64,000 nt of DNA from DTU098 sp964498525 (GTDB lineage Bacteria; Bacillota; Desulfotomaculia; Desulfotomaculales; Pelotomaculaceae). Each line of letters begins with the position of its first letter. The first letter of the stretch is position 1. This document shows, in pieces, positions 41,776 to 50,325 of the stretch. Both the position numbers and the translations under genes were made by a program. The DNA lies in contig CAZCGU010000002.1 in the NCBI GenBank assembly GCA_964498525.1, positions 62,001-126,000 of the forward strand, given 5' to 3'. Under the pieces are notes generated by a model that worked only from the letters and a program-made list of their open reading frames with translations, was not told where the DNA came from and did not search any database.

Positions 41776-41850
41776 AGCAAGTCATGTTTTATCGTTTTGC
41801 CGGGGGTTTTAAGGATATTTCGGAACAGTGGGAACAGGTTTAAAAATTTG

Positions 41851-41878
41851 TTGACAAGCTAAGATATTATGCTAAAAT
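41851..41878 (+). promoter_or_regulatory. Promoter of speD
   Basis: Perfect -35 TTGACA (41851-41856), 16-bp spacer, -10 TAAAAT (41873-41878), 85 bp before ATG. Confidence 0.7.
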
Positions 41879-41962
41879 TGAATTTGATTGGAATTGACAA
41901 TCCTTGCGTTTACAGGGGGTTTGGCAATTCCATAAAATATTGTCCTAAAAGGAGGCAGATAA

Positions 41963-42343
41963 ATGAAACATTTGGGCCGCCATGTATTGGCTGAAATTTG
42001 TGGATGTGACTTTGACATTCTTAATGACATTAACAAGGTTGAAAAGATTATGGTAAACGCTGCGCTGGAAGCTGGCGCCGAAGTCAGAGAATGCGTGTTC
42101 CACAAATTCAGTCCTCAAGGGGTAAGCGGTGTGGTGGTAATTTCGGAATCGCACCTGGCTATCCATACCTGGCCGGAACTGGGCTACGCGGCAGTGGACG
42201 TGTTCACCTGTGGTGAAAGAGTAAATCCCTGGGATGCATGTAATTACCTGAACAACCATTTTAGTGCTAAAAATATGACAGCCAAAGAAATGAAACGGGG
42301 GATCATGCCGAAGGCTTATCTGAAGGAAGCCGTAAATCTCTAG
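41963..42343 (+). CDS. speD: S-adenosylmethionine decarboxylase proenzyme
   Basis: 126 residues, the standard length of bacterial class 1B enzymes. The self-cleavage site is ESH in VVISESHLAIHTWPE, with Ser63 becoming the pyruvoyl group; the catalytic Cys of VFTCGE and His of AIHTWPE follow. It makes decarboxylated SAM for spermidine synthesis. AAAGGAGG lies before ATG 41963. No spermidine synthase gene adjoins it. It is monocistronic, with its own promoter and terminator. Confidence 0.97.
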   Translation: MKHLGRHVLAEICGCDFDILNDINKVEKIMVNAALEAGAEVRECVFHKFSPQGVSGVVVISESHLAIHTWPELGYAAVDVFTCGERVNPWDACNYLNNHFSAKNMTAKEMKRGIMPKAYLKEAVNL

Positions 42344-42384
42344 GAGGGATATTTATTAGTACCAGCAAAATGAATAATTAACAG

Positions 42385-42425
42385 GCCTTGCAATGAAAAA
42401 TATGTTGCAAGGCTTGTTGATTTTT
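42385..42425 (+). terminator. Terminator of speD
   Basis: GCCTTGCAA (42385-42393) pairs perfectly with TTGCAAGGC (42405-42413), followed by TTGTTGATTTTT. Confidence 0.85.
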
Positions 42426-42530
42426 GCGGACAATATTTTTATTCGAAATACTAAAAATTGCTCCCCGGAAGGAAATTACGCGGATGCAACGAATATATAG
42501 ATAGTAGTATGAGGGGGGAGCCTCGGGGAA

Positions 42531-43307
42531 ATGTTAAGAGATATTATAACACCCATAGAGGGTGAACTTATTTCAGTGCACTCTTTAATTAAGAAGAACC
42601 TGACAATTAAAACAGGATGTCTGGGAAGGTATGCCCATCTGGAATTCTCTCCAATTAACAAAAACATCCGGCCGGTACTGGTGGTCCTGTCTTCCCGGAT
42701 TTATGGACTGGCCCGGACAAAGGTTACAGCTCTTGCCGGTGTAATTCAATTCATTTACATGGCTTCGACCATTCACCAGGGAATTACGGAAAACGACTCG
42801 GAGTATTACCGCGGAAATATTGACCCGAAAGATGGTTCCCAATTTCCGGTCCTGGTTGGGGACTATCTTTATGGAAAGTTTTTTTACTTCCTGTCGGAAG
42901 CGGACATACTCAACCTTCTTGACCCCCTGGCGGATATTATTTGCGAGATTCACGAGGGCGGCATTTTGAGAAATAAATTAACCAAACAAGTTCCACCATC
43001 AAAAGCCCTGCACGAAGTGGTGCGTAAAGAAACAGCAGAGCTATTTGCCGGGTGTTGTTCCTTAAGCGCCCTACTGGCAGGTGCTCCGCAAGAAGAACAG
43101 GAATCCATGCGACGCTATGGTTTTAATCTGGGTATGGCTTACGGCCTATTAGAGCAGGGTATTTCCAGGGAACACGTCTCTGCTTATCTGGGAAAGGCTT
43201 ACGACTCCCTTTCCCGGATTGCGGCCGGTCTGGAAAGGAACCTTATGGAAGAGCTGATCCTGATCTTGTACCGCCAGGAACTACCTGCCCAACGTATGGT
43301 TATCTAA
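42531..43307 (+). CDS. Degenerate polyprenyl synthase-like protein
   Basis: 258 residues, about 60 shorter than trans-prenyl diphosphate synthases. The helical order is recognisable: NKNIRPVLVVLSSRIYG corresponds to the KxRP-LVL-A motif, VIQFIYMASTIHQGITEND to the first Asp-rich helix, and QFPVLVGDYLYGKFFYFL to the GDYL helix. But the catalytic DDxxD is gone: residues 81-87 read IHQGITE instead of IHDDVID, and no second DDxxD is present. It may be the non-catalytic partner of a two-component synthase or a regulator. mqnA lies 0.9 kb downstream, so a link to the menaquinone side chain is plausible. Confidence 0.75.
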   Translation: MLRDIITPIEGELISVHSLIKKNLTIKTGCLGRYAHLEFSPINKNIRPVLVVLSSRIYGLARTKVTALAGVIQFIYMASTIHQGITENDSEYYRGNIDPKDGSQFPVLVGDYLYGKFFYFLSEADILNLLDPLADIICEIHEGGILRNKLTKQVPPSKALHEVVRKETAELFAGCCSLSALLAGAPQEEQESMRRYGFNLGMAYGLLEQGISREHVSAYLGKAYDSLSRIAAGLERNLMEELILILYRQELPAQRMVI

Positions 43308-44185
43308 AACCCGGGCCTTAAGTTGGGAATACTCCATGGCAATAATTCTGCCGCCTGGAAGGACCGGGGTAGTACTGAGTGATCCAATTAACCAGTTTTG
43401 GTTCCTGTAACGGCTTTATCCACCAATCAGGGAGATTAAAATATCTTCCGGTAAACTAGTTTGCCCGGTTCCCGTTATAACGGATGAACGGAGAAAACTA
43501 TTATAGTACATATATGGGTTATAAAAGTTTTAAACCGATGTTCAGGGGCGGACTTGTCCATTTGCGCTGCTGCACAGCAAAATAATCGATTTTGCAGGGT
43601 GAACCTGGGGGTGGCGGACGCTATGGTTTTTACCCGGGATCCTAAAACCGGGCGCCGGAATGCCGGCATGGACTGAAAATTTCTCTTCAAGTTAGTTACA
43701 GGTATATACTGGCATATTTACAGGGAAGGGGCGAAACACTGCGCCGGGTTGCGGGGCGGCACGGGAAAAGTGCCCGCAGTCGCAGCACAAAATCGCAGAT
43801 CTCGCCTTGATCTTTGCAATTACAGCCCCATTTCATCTTCTCTAGTGAGGAAGTATCCCTGGTTTTGCACGCCCGGATAAGGTGGGGGCCGGGTGCGTAG
43901 CCGTTAACCTGGAAGTCCCGGACCAGGGCCGAAGTGATTCGGGAAGGATTGTTTTTACCAGACTTTTTCAGGGTAATTAACGGGTTGGTTAAAAAATTAT
44001 AAAAATTTGCGGTTTTTGGTGCAAGGAGAATGGCCCTCGGCTGCGATAGCGGTGACTCCGACCGGGGCAGCGGGGTAATCCCTGTAAGGATCTGTTAACT
44101 GACAATGGGTTAAAACAATCATGGCGGTGGGGCGAATACCAACAGAGTGTTATGCCATCTATAACATTATTGAGGAGGGTTAATA
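43308..44185. other. 878-bp gap before mqnA, unexplained
   Basis: No full gene. The plus frame 43488-43676 is open for 62 codons and ends with the protein-like VNLGVADAMVFTRDPKTGRR, but has no ATG/GTG start with a ribosome site before CAGGGTGAAC; it may be the tail of a lost gene. The stretch 43730-44140 is GC-rich with many short inverted repeats and could be a structured leader of mqnA; I matched it to no known riboswitch. Confidence 0.35.
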
Positions 44186-45025
44186 GTGTCCGGACTACGC
44201 CTCGGGCAGGTGGAATATTTTAGTTACCTGCCTGTATACTATGCCCTGGAAGAAGGGGTTCTGCCTCTGGAAGCCGAACTAGTTAAAGGTTCGCCCGCCC
44301 ATTTGAACCGTCTTTTTCTTGACGGGGAGCTGGAGGTCACTTCGTTATCCTCAATAGAATATGCCCGTCACTCTAAAAATTGTTTGATTCTTCCAGAATT
44401 GTCCATCGGTTCGGACGGCCGGGTGGCAAACATACTTTTTTTCAGCAAAATCCCGGTCACGGAACTGGAGGGAAAGAAGGTCTGTCTTACCGAATCCGCG
44501 GCTACTTCCGTTGTAATGCTAAAAGTTCTCTTTGATCACTATTATCATGTAGATGTGCAGTTTGAAACTGTTCCCCCCGTCCTTGACCAAATGATGTTGG
44601 CAGCTGACGGCGCCCTTTTAATTGGAGACGAAGCTGTTTTAGCCCACCAGCGGGTAAGGGAAAAGCGCCTGCCCTACCAGGTTACCGATCTGGGGGAGGC
44701 CTGGGGGCAATTTACAGGTGAAAAAATGGTCTACGCCCTGTGGGTAGCCCGCAGGGATTACGCCGAAGCCAACCCTGGGAAAATGAGGGAGTTAGTTAGA
44801 TCACTCCTTGCATCAAAAAAATTTGGTACGGGCGAGCTTCCCAGAATTATTGCCCGGGCCAAGAAAAACAGCCCCCTGCCGTTGCCTGTAATCGAGGATT
44901 GTTTTAAGACAATCCGCTACGAATTTGACGAAAGTTACCAGCATGCCCTGCTTACCTTTTATAATTATGCCTACAAAAGCGGTTTAATCGAAGACAGGGT
45001 AAGGCTGCGCTTTCTGGGTGAGTAA
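44186..45025 (+). CDS. mqnA: Chorismate dehydratase MqnA (futalosine pathway)
   Basis: 279 residues, a periplasmic-binding-protein fold used as an enzyme: LRLGQVEYFSYLPVYYAL, AHLNRLFLDGELEVTSLSSIEYA, LTESAATSVVMLKVL, and GALLIGDEAVLA. MqnA turns chorismate into 3-enolpyruvylbenzoate, the first step of the futalosine route to menaquinone. GTG 44186 follows GAGGAGGG. No other mqn gene is adjacent. No signal peptide, so cytoplasmic, as expected. Menaquinone use fits an anaerobic respiratory or syntrophic lifestyle. Confidence 0.92.
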   Translation: MSGLRLGQVEYFSYLPVYYALEEGVLPLEAELVKGSPAHLNRLFLDGELEVTSLSSIEYARHSKNCLILPELSIGSDGRVANILFFSKIPVTELEGKKVCLTESAATSVVMLKVLFDHYYHVDVQFETVPPVLDQMMLAADGALLIGDEAVLAHQRVREKRLPYQVTDLGEAWGQFTGEKMVYALWVARRDYAEANPGKMRELVRSLLASKKFGTGELPRIIARAKKNSPLPLPVIEDCFKTIRYEFDESYQHALLTFYNYAYKSGLIEDRVRLRFLGE

Positions 45026-45174
45026 AACGGCAATTCTAGAAAGTTTCAGTATAACCAAGACGCCGGCTAAAAGCCAGCTTAAGAGTTAGGGAGTCAGGCA
45101 GGCCACCCATGGGTTAAGTCCGATAGGTGGTAAGAGTCATGGCTGCCAGGGCATATTGAAGACAAAAGAAGCCC

Positions 45175-45190
45175 GGGCCGTATACGGCCC
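45175..45190. terminator. Bidirectional terminator between mqnA and the transpeptidase gene
   Basis: GGGCCG-TATA-CGGCCC is a perfect palindrome. The plus side continues TTTATTCTAG; the minus side GGGCTTCTTTTG. Confidence 0.6.
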
Positions 45191-45196
45191 TTTATT

Positions 45197-46135
45197 CTAG
45201 TACCCCAGTAACTCATAGGTTCTGTCGTCCACTCTGACGGATCCTTCCAAACCGTGATCTTCCCTGAATTTTTTGACTGCCTTTTCCGTTCCTTCACCCC
45301 AGAACCCATCAGGATTCCACTTCAAGTAGCCCAGTCTTTTTAGGGAGCGCTGGATTTCCAGAACACCCGGTCCCTGGGATCCGTATTTAAGTGGCGTGGG
45401 GGGAACGCCCGGGGCGCCGAAAGGCGTTCCTATGATTGTTACCGATGTTCCGACAGTCACCGCGGGGTAAATTTCTTCCACGTGGGTATTATACATCCTG
45501 ATACAGCCCTGACTGGCAAAGCTGCCGATACTGCCGGGATTATTAGTTCCGTGGACACCATACTGGCCGTAGGGGATGTTCAGCCCGAGCCAGCGTGTCC
45601 CCATAACACCGGGCGGATTCATATATTTAGAAATTATCTCCCAGTTGCCTGCAGGGGTGGGCGATTCATATTTGCCCATGGCAACCGGGTACTGTTTGTA
45701 TGGTTCGCCATCATCAAACATGGTCAGGGTAAGTCTGTCCATGTCAATGATAACGCTTACCCGTTCAGGGACAGCCGGAATTTTGTCTCCAAAGAGCTTT
45801 TGGTCCGTGGCGGTAACCAGGGCCTGCAGGGTATACAGGTCGACGGTTCCGTTCGGGTGCAGATCCAGAGATTCCTGGGCCAGGGTTACCGCCCGTGCTG
45901 TAACCGGGTCGTAGACGCCGTTCAAATTTCCCTTATAGTAACCCAACATCTGGAGCCTTTGCTGCAGATCCATCACATCACTGCCGGTAAAATGGGGATC
46001 TTGAAGGAATAAAATGCGCCCTTGTTCCTGGTTTGGATGACCCTGCTTGCCGGAAGCCGCCTGACTTACAGGAATAATGGCCAGAAAGTAAAATAAAACA
46101 GCGCCGCAGGCAACAATCCACCGTATTTTTTTCAG
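45197..46135 (-). CDS. Secreted L,D-transpeptidase (YkuD) with two peptidoglycan-binding domains, CTG start
   Basis: 312 residues if started at CTG 46135, nine bases behind AAGGGGG. That reading gives a standard signal peptide (KKIRWIVACGAVLFYFLAII, then PVSQAAS). The first ATG/GTG in frame, near 45976, would cut into the first PG-binding domain, which really begins RILFLQDPHFTGSDVMDLQQRL. Then comes the YkuD domain with HGTNNPGSIGSFASQGCIRM (catalytic His and Cys), and a second PG-binding domain (LEIQRSLKRLGYLK). It cross-links or modifies peptidoglycan outside the membrane. No rescue start between TGA and CTG is visible. Confidence 0.85.
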   Translation of the reverse strand: MKKIRWIVACGAVLFYFLAIIPVSQAASGKQGHPNQEQGRILFLQDPHFTGSDVMDLQQRLQMLGYYKGNLNGVYDPVTARAVTLAQESLDLHPNGTVDLYTLQALVTATDQKLFGDKIPAVPERVSVIIDMDRLTLTMFDDGEPYKQYPVAMGKYESPTPAGNWEIISKYMNPPGVMGTRWLGLNIPYGQYGVHGTNNPGSIGSFASQGCIRMYNTHVEEIYPAVTVGTSVTIIGTPFGAPGVPPTPLKYGSQGPGVLEIQRSLKRLGYLKWNPDGFWGEGTEKAVKKFREDHGLEGSVRVDDRTYELLGY

Positions 46136-46299
46136 GTTTCAATACCCCCTTAAAACCTTACTTATTGGTATTTTAAATGTTTGCGCCGCAAAGAGGTGGT
46201 TAGAGGCCATTGGTCCGTCTTTATTCATAATACATATAGTTTTTGCAGGTAATTTCATTTAATGCAAGGCTTTCGCTGTAAGAAAATGGGCAATAGGCA

Positions 46300-46323
46300 A
46301 AAAAAGACCCGCAGGTCTTTTTT
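46300..46323. terminator. Terminator downstream of purQ
   Basis: AAAAAAGACC (46300-46309) pairs with GGTCTTTTTT (46314-46323) around CGCA; it can end transcription in both directions. Confidence 0.85.
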
Positions 46324-46355
46324 GAGTTAAAAGGGGTTGTTTCTTTGTTTTCTGC

Positions 46356-47135
46356 TTACATTTGACGGGCATAGTCCACAGCGTTCAGGAAGATAGTCAG
46401 CCCGTGAGGAACTGTGCCGGCGGGCATTCTGCGCCAGTTTGGATGCTGCGTTCGTTCGATGTATCTCTCCGGGTGGGGCATCATGCCCATAATCCGTCCC
46501 GTGGAGTCACAGATGCCGGCAATGGCGTTAAGCGAGCCATTGGGATTGGCCGGGTACAGCACCGTGGGCCGGCCGTCGGCGCCAGCGTAGCGGAACACCA
46601 CCTGGCCCCTGTTTTCTATTTCCTGCAAAGTCGCCGGATCTGTGAAAAATTTGCCTTCCCCGTGGGCAACCTGGATACTGAGCTGACTTCCACCCATCCC
46701 GCGGGTGAAGACGCAGTGACTGCCCTCAATCAGAAGGTTGACCCAACGGCACTCAAAATGGCTTTCATTGGCTATCAGGGTGGTCTTAATTTCACCCAGG
46801 TTTCGGTTGGGCAGGAGTCCCGTCCGAACCAGCACCTGGAAGCCATCGCAGATTCCCAGTACAAGTTTGCCGGCGTCCACAAAGGCCTCCAGTTGTTCCC
46901 TCAAAAAGGAAGTCAGCTCCACCGCCAGGATTTTACCGGAGTGAACATCGTCACCGTAGGAGAAGCCGCCGGGCAGGACCAAAATATGGTAGGAGGCCAG
47001 CTTTTCGCTGCTCCTTCGAAGCTGGTTTACGTGAACCAGACGGCAATCCGCCCCCGCTTTTTCAAAGGCGTAAAAGGTTTCTTCATCGCAGTTGATCCCG
47101 TCTGTCCGGAGAACGCATACACGGGGTTTTTTCAT
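46356..47135 (-). CDS. purQ: Phosphoribosylformylglycinamidine synthase glutaminase PurQ
   Basis: 259 residues. A class I glutamine amidotransferase with the oxyanion loop LVLPGGFSYGDDVHSGK, nucleophile Cys96 in GICDGFQ and the His-Glu pair in MMPHPER. It supplies ammonia to PurL for the fourth step of purine synthesis. ATG 47135 overlaps the purL stop by 4 nt (ATGA). The protein is somewhat longer than typical small PurQ (~225), with the extra part near RRMPAGTVPHG. Confidence 0.95.
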   Translation of the reverse strand: MKKPRVCVLRTDGINCDEETFYAFEKAGADCRLVHVNQLRRSSEKLASYHILVLPGGFSYGDDVHSGKILAVELTSFLREQLEAFVDAGKLVLGICDGFQVLVRTGLLPNRNLGEIKTTLIANESHFECRWVNLLIEGSHCVFTRGMGGSQLSIQVAHGEGKFFTDPATLQEIENRGQVVFRYAGADGRPTVLYPANPNGSLNAIAGICDSTGRIMGMMPHPERYIERTQHPNWRRMPAGTVPHGLTIFLNAVDYARQM

Positions 47136-49969
47136 GAACGGAAAACCTCCTTCATTGGGCGCTGCCAGGCTTCTTTTAATTCCTCCAACTTGAGGGTGAA
47201 CAAAGTTCTCCCCGGCTGTCCGGCTGTAATCAAAGGTTCCGGGATTGTTTTCCCGATGACCGCCCAGGGGATATCCCCGAAGATTGTTTGCAGGTCGGCG
47301 CCAGGTGGAATTTCCGCTAAAAAACAGCCGGCTGTTTCGTTAAACAAGAAATGTTCGGCTTTTTGCTCCCCGGCAATTTGTATGGACGCGCCCACATTGC
47401 CCCCGAAGCACATTTCAGCCAGCGCGGCGGCCAGCCCGCCTTCGCTGAGATCGTGGCAGGCCAGGATTTTACCCGCCTGAATGGCTCCATAAATAGACTT
47501 GAAGACCTCCATTAAGGCCCGGGGATCAATTTTCGGAACATTGTTTCCCACTGCACCCAGGAGATCATAGTAAACGGAACCAGCCATCTCATCTGTGTTC
47601 CGGTGTCCCACCAGCACTATTTGGCTGTTTGACCCTTTAAAATCTGCTGAAACAGAACGGGAAACGTCCAGCATCCGGCCGAAGACGGAGATACAGAGAA
47701 CCGGGGGTATTTTTATAACCTCCCCGTCCCGCCCTCTGTAAGTGCTGGAAAGGCTGTCCTTGCCCGAGATGAAAGGCATACCTGTGGCGCGGGAGAAGTC
47801 CACGCAGGCGTCTACCGCCAGATCCAGAGCGCCCAGGGATTCTTCGTCCGGGAAGGGCCAGATGAAGTTATCAATTAAAGCCATTTCCTCCGGATTGGCG
47901 CCGGAGGCCACCGCATTGGCGGTTGCTTCAGCGGCTGACCACAGGCTTCCGTAGTAAGGCTGAATCATATTTAAAACAGGGTTGAGCCCGTGAGAAACAA
48001 TCATTCCGTAGGGTTTTCCGTGTATGGGGGCCACGATAGCTGCGTCGTTGGGCCCGTCTTCGGCTACCCCGGCAAAGGGCGGCAGGGCGTTTGTCCCCTG
48101 TACACCGTGGTCATACAGACGGACAATGGGCTCCTTTGAGCACACGTTGAGATGGCTGAGCACCCGGGCATAAAGCTCACCCCAGTCACCCGTTTCCTTT
48201 ATATCCGGCTCGGCGTAAACGGACTTTTTCCAGGCCGCCATCATGACCCGCTGGGGCAGGCCGTTATGCAGGAATTCCATATCAAGGTCCAGGACTGTTT
48301 GGCCTTCATAGGTTGCGGTAAAGTGACAATCACCTGTGAATTCGCCCAGGACTGTGGCTTCCACATTGTAGTCCCTGCAGATTTCCAGAAGGCGTTCCCT
48401 CTTAGCCGGGTCAACTGCCAGTACCATTCTTTCCTGGCTTTCCGAAAGCAGGATTTCCCAGGGAGATAGACCCGGGTATTTAAGGGGCGCCCGGTCCAGG
48501 GCGATGCGCACACCGGTTTCAGAGCCCATTTCACCTACAGCGGAGGCAAATCCCCCTGCCCCGCAGTCAGTGATGGTCCGGATTAAACCTTCGTCCCGGG
48601 CAGCCAAAATGGCGTCAAACATGCGCTTTTCCTCGATGGGGTTACCGATCTGGACCGCGCTGGCATTGACCTCCATGGTTCTGTCCGTCATTTCCCCGCT
48701 GGAGAAGGTAGCCCCGTGGATGCCGTCCCTTCCGGTGCGTCCGCCCAGGGTCAGAACCAGATCCCCCGCCACGGGCCAGCTCTTGCGGCTGGTTGCCGCC
48801 GGCAGGATGCCGTAGGCGCCCACAATAACCGTGGGCTTGGCCCGGAAATCCGGGTGGAAGTGAAGTGAACCGTTGTTGGTGGGAATGCCCATCCTGTTCC
48901 CGTAATCCCTTACCCCGGCTACGACCCGCCTTAACAGGTAGTGGGGGTGGAGGCATCCGGCAGGGATCCTGTCCCGGGGTGTCGCAGGCGGGGCCAAACA
49001 GAACATATCCGTGGAGGCCAGTACCTTCGCCCCTAATCCGGTCCCCACGATATCCCGGAAAACGCCGCCGCTGCCGGTCATTGCTCCACCGTATGGCTCA
49101 ATGGCTGAAGGCGAGTTATGCGTTTCGACTTTGCCGCAGACGGCCATGCCGTCGAAAAATTCTATGACCCCGGAATTGTCCACAAAAGCCGACAGGACCA
49201 GAGGGTGAGCAATTTCTTCCGTGGCGTCTTTCAAACGCCTGAAAAGCGGCTTTTTCTCCTTTCCATCCACAATCAGTTTGGCCTTGAAGGTTTTGTGGAC
49301 GCAGTGTTCTGACCAGGTTTGGGCGATAATCTCGATTTCACAGTCAGTGGCGTCACGTTCCAGCCTGTTAAAATAATCCTGGACGACCTTCATTTCCTCC
49401 AGGTTCAAAAAAAGCTTGTCCCTGCTCAGTTCGAGGAGTTCGGTATCGTTCATTTTCCGGATGGGAATCATTTCGGTGCGGCCGGGTGTTCCCCGGATAA
49501 TCAGGGTTTTGGGTCTTTCCTCGACGACATATTCCACTGTTGCGTTGACCAAAAGGCTGTTAACGATCCGGTCAAGATCGTCCTCAGTAATATTATTTCC
49601 GTAAAAACCATAAATCCAACTGGAGTCGGCGGCAACAAGGCCCTGCACTCCCAGGTCCGCAGCCGATTTAAGCAGGGATGCGGCCTCCGGGTTCATAACC
49701 CCTGGTTTGTAGGCGATCTCCAGCGCAATTGCGGCGTCCCCAAGGACGGGGCCGTTTACTTGATACTCTTGAAACACATCCTCAGCCAGCAGTTTTTGCG
49801 CCAGGTAGGCGGCAACCTCGCCGCTGATGCCCTCAAAACGAAAAACCCTGGCGGTCCTGACTTGTTCCACACTTTTGATACCAAGGGCGTAGTTGATATC
49901 GTAAAGAACTTCTTCTCCCTTGCTGTCGGTTATTCCCTGTTTGGTAATAACCCGCACCTCCTGGATCAT
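47132..49969 (-). CDS. purL: PurS-like duplication fused to PurL (FGAM synthase)
   Basis: 945 residues from ATG 49969, behind AGGAGG. The first ~70 residues (IQEVRVITKQGITDSKGEEVL...) and the next ~75 (AAIALEIAYKPGVMNPEAASLL...) both look like PurS folds, so a PurS pair is fused in front of a normal ~740-residue PurL core. The core has AQTWSEHCVHKTF, the ATP-site GKVETHNSPSAIEPYGG, GGRTGRDGIHGATFSS and GLAAALAEMCFGG. The usual stand-alone PurS gene is absent beside it, which fits the fusion. It works with PurQ encoded downstream. Confidence 0.93.
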   Translation of the reverse strand: MIQEVRVITKQGITDSKGEEVLYDINYALGIKSVEQVRTARVFRFEGISGEVAAYLAQKLLAEDVFQEYQVNGPVLGDAAIALEIAYKPGVMNPEAASLLKSAADLGVQGLVAADSSWIYGFYGNNITEDDLDRIVNSLLVNATVEYVVEERPKTLIIRGTPGRTEMIPIRKMNDTELLELSRDKLFLNLEEMKVVQDYFNRLERDATDCEIEIIAQTWSEHCVHKTFKAKLIVDGKEKKPLFRRLKDATEEIAHPLVLSAFVDNSGVIEFFDGMAVCGKVETHNSPSAIEPYGGAMTGSGGVFRDIVGTGLGAKVLASTDMFCLAPPATPRDRIPAGCLHPHYLLRRVVAGVRDYGNRMGIPTNNGSLHFHPDFRAKPTVIVGAYGILPAATSRKSWPVAGDLVLTLGGRTGRDGIHGATFSSGEMTDRTMEVNASAVQIGNPIEEKRMFDAILAARDEGLIRTITDCGAGGFASAVGEMGSETGVRIALDRAPLKYPGLSPWEILLSESQERMVLAVDPAKRERLLEICRDYNVEATVLGEFTGDCHFTATYEGQTVLDLDMEFLHNGLPQRVMMAAWKKSVYAEPDIKETGDWGELYARVLSHLNVCSKEPIVRLYDHGVQGTNALPPFAGVAEDGPNDAAIVAPIHGKPYGMIVSHGLNPVLNMIQPYYGSLWSAAEATANAVASGANPEEMALIDNFIWPFPDEESLGALDLAVDACVDFSRATGMPFISGKDSLSSTYRGRDGEVIKIPPVLCISVFGRMLDVSRSVSADFKGSNSQIVLVGHRNTDEMAGSVYYDLLGAVGNNVPKIDPRALMEVFKSIYGAIQAGKILACHDLSEGGLAAALAEMCFGGNVGASIQIAGEQKAEHFLFNETAGCFLAEIPPGADLQTIFGDIPWAVIGKTIPEPLITAGQPGRTLFTLKLEELKEAWQRPMKEVFRS

Positions 49970-50069
49970 TAATTCAACCTCCTGTTCAAATGTGACAGCA
50001 GAAAAACAAAGCATGTCCGCAACGTATTAAAAACATATGACAAATCATTATAAGATCCTGCCCGGCCAA

Positions 50070-50100
50070 AAAATAAATAAAAACCGTTGTTACTACGGTT
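50070..50100 (-). terminator. Terminator-like hairpin in the purL leader
   Basis: On the minus strand AACCGT (50100-50095) pairs with ACGGTT (50087-50082), followed by TTTATTTATTTT. It stands between the purL promoter and purL, so it may act as an attenuator. Confidence 0.6.
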
Positions 50101-50126
50101 CCGGTGATTGTTGGTCCTTCCTTTAC

Positions 50127-50156
50127 ATTATAATATAACGCCGGCTCCCATGACAA
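50127..50156 (-). promoter_or_regulatory. Promoter of purLQ
   Basis: Minus strand: -35 TTGTCA (50156-50151), 18-bp spacer, perfect -10 TATAAT (50132-50127). Confidence 0.7.
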
Positions 50157-50163
50157 AGGTTTT

Positions 50164-50177
50164 TAACACCGGTGTTA
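50164..50177. promoter_or_regulatory. 14-bp perfect palindrome between purL and selA
   Basis: TAACACCGGTGTTA, just upstream of the purL -35. Position and symmetry suggest an operator for one or both divergent units; the protein is unknown. Confidence 0.45.
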
Positions 50178-50325
50178 CGGTACGTTACTTTTGTTGAAAT
50201 GCCGGCAAATATGTCCACCCACAGGGGGTGAAGCCTTACAATACTTGCTTTTAGTGTACTGCTGCCATATAATTTTAAAATAGTATATTATGAAAACTGC
50301 CGGTATAATTTGGGGGATGGGATCA

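Noticed and set aside
42531..43307. Calling this gene an active heptaprenyl diphosphate synthase
   Set aside because: Both Asp-rich catalytic motifs are missing.
46362..47480. Long plus-strand open frame of 372 codons
   Set aside because: It is antisense to purQ and the end of purL, has no ribosome site and encodes no recognisable protein; the minus-strand genes are certain.
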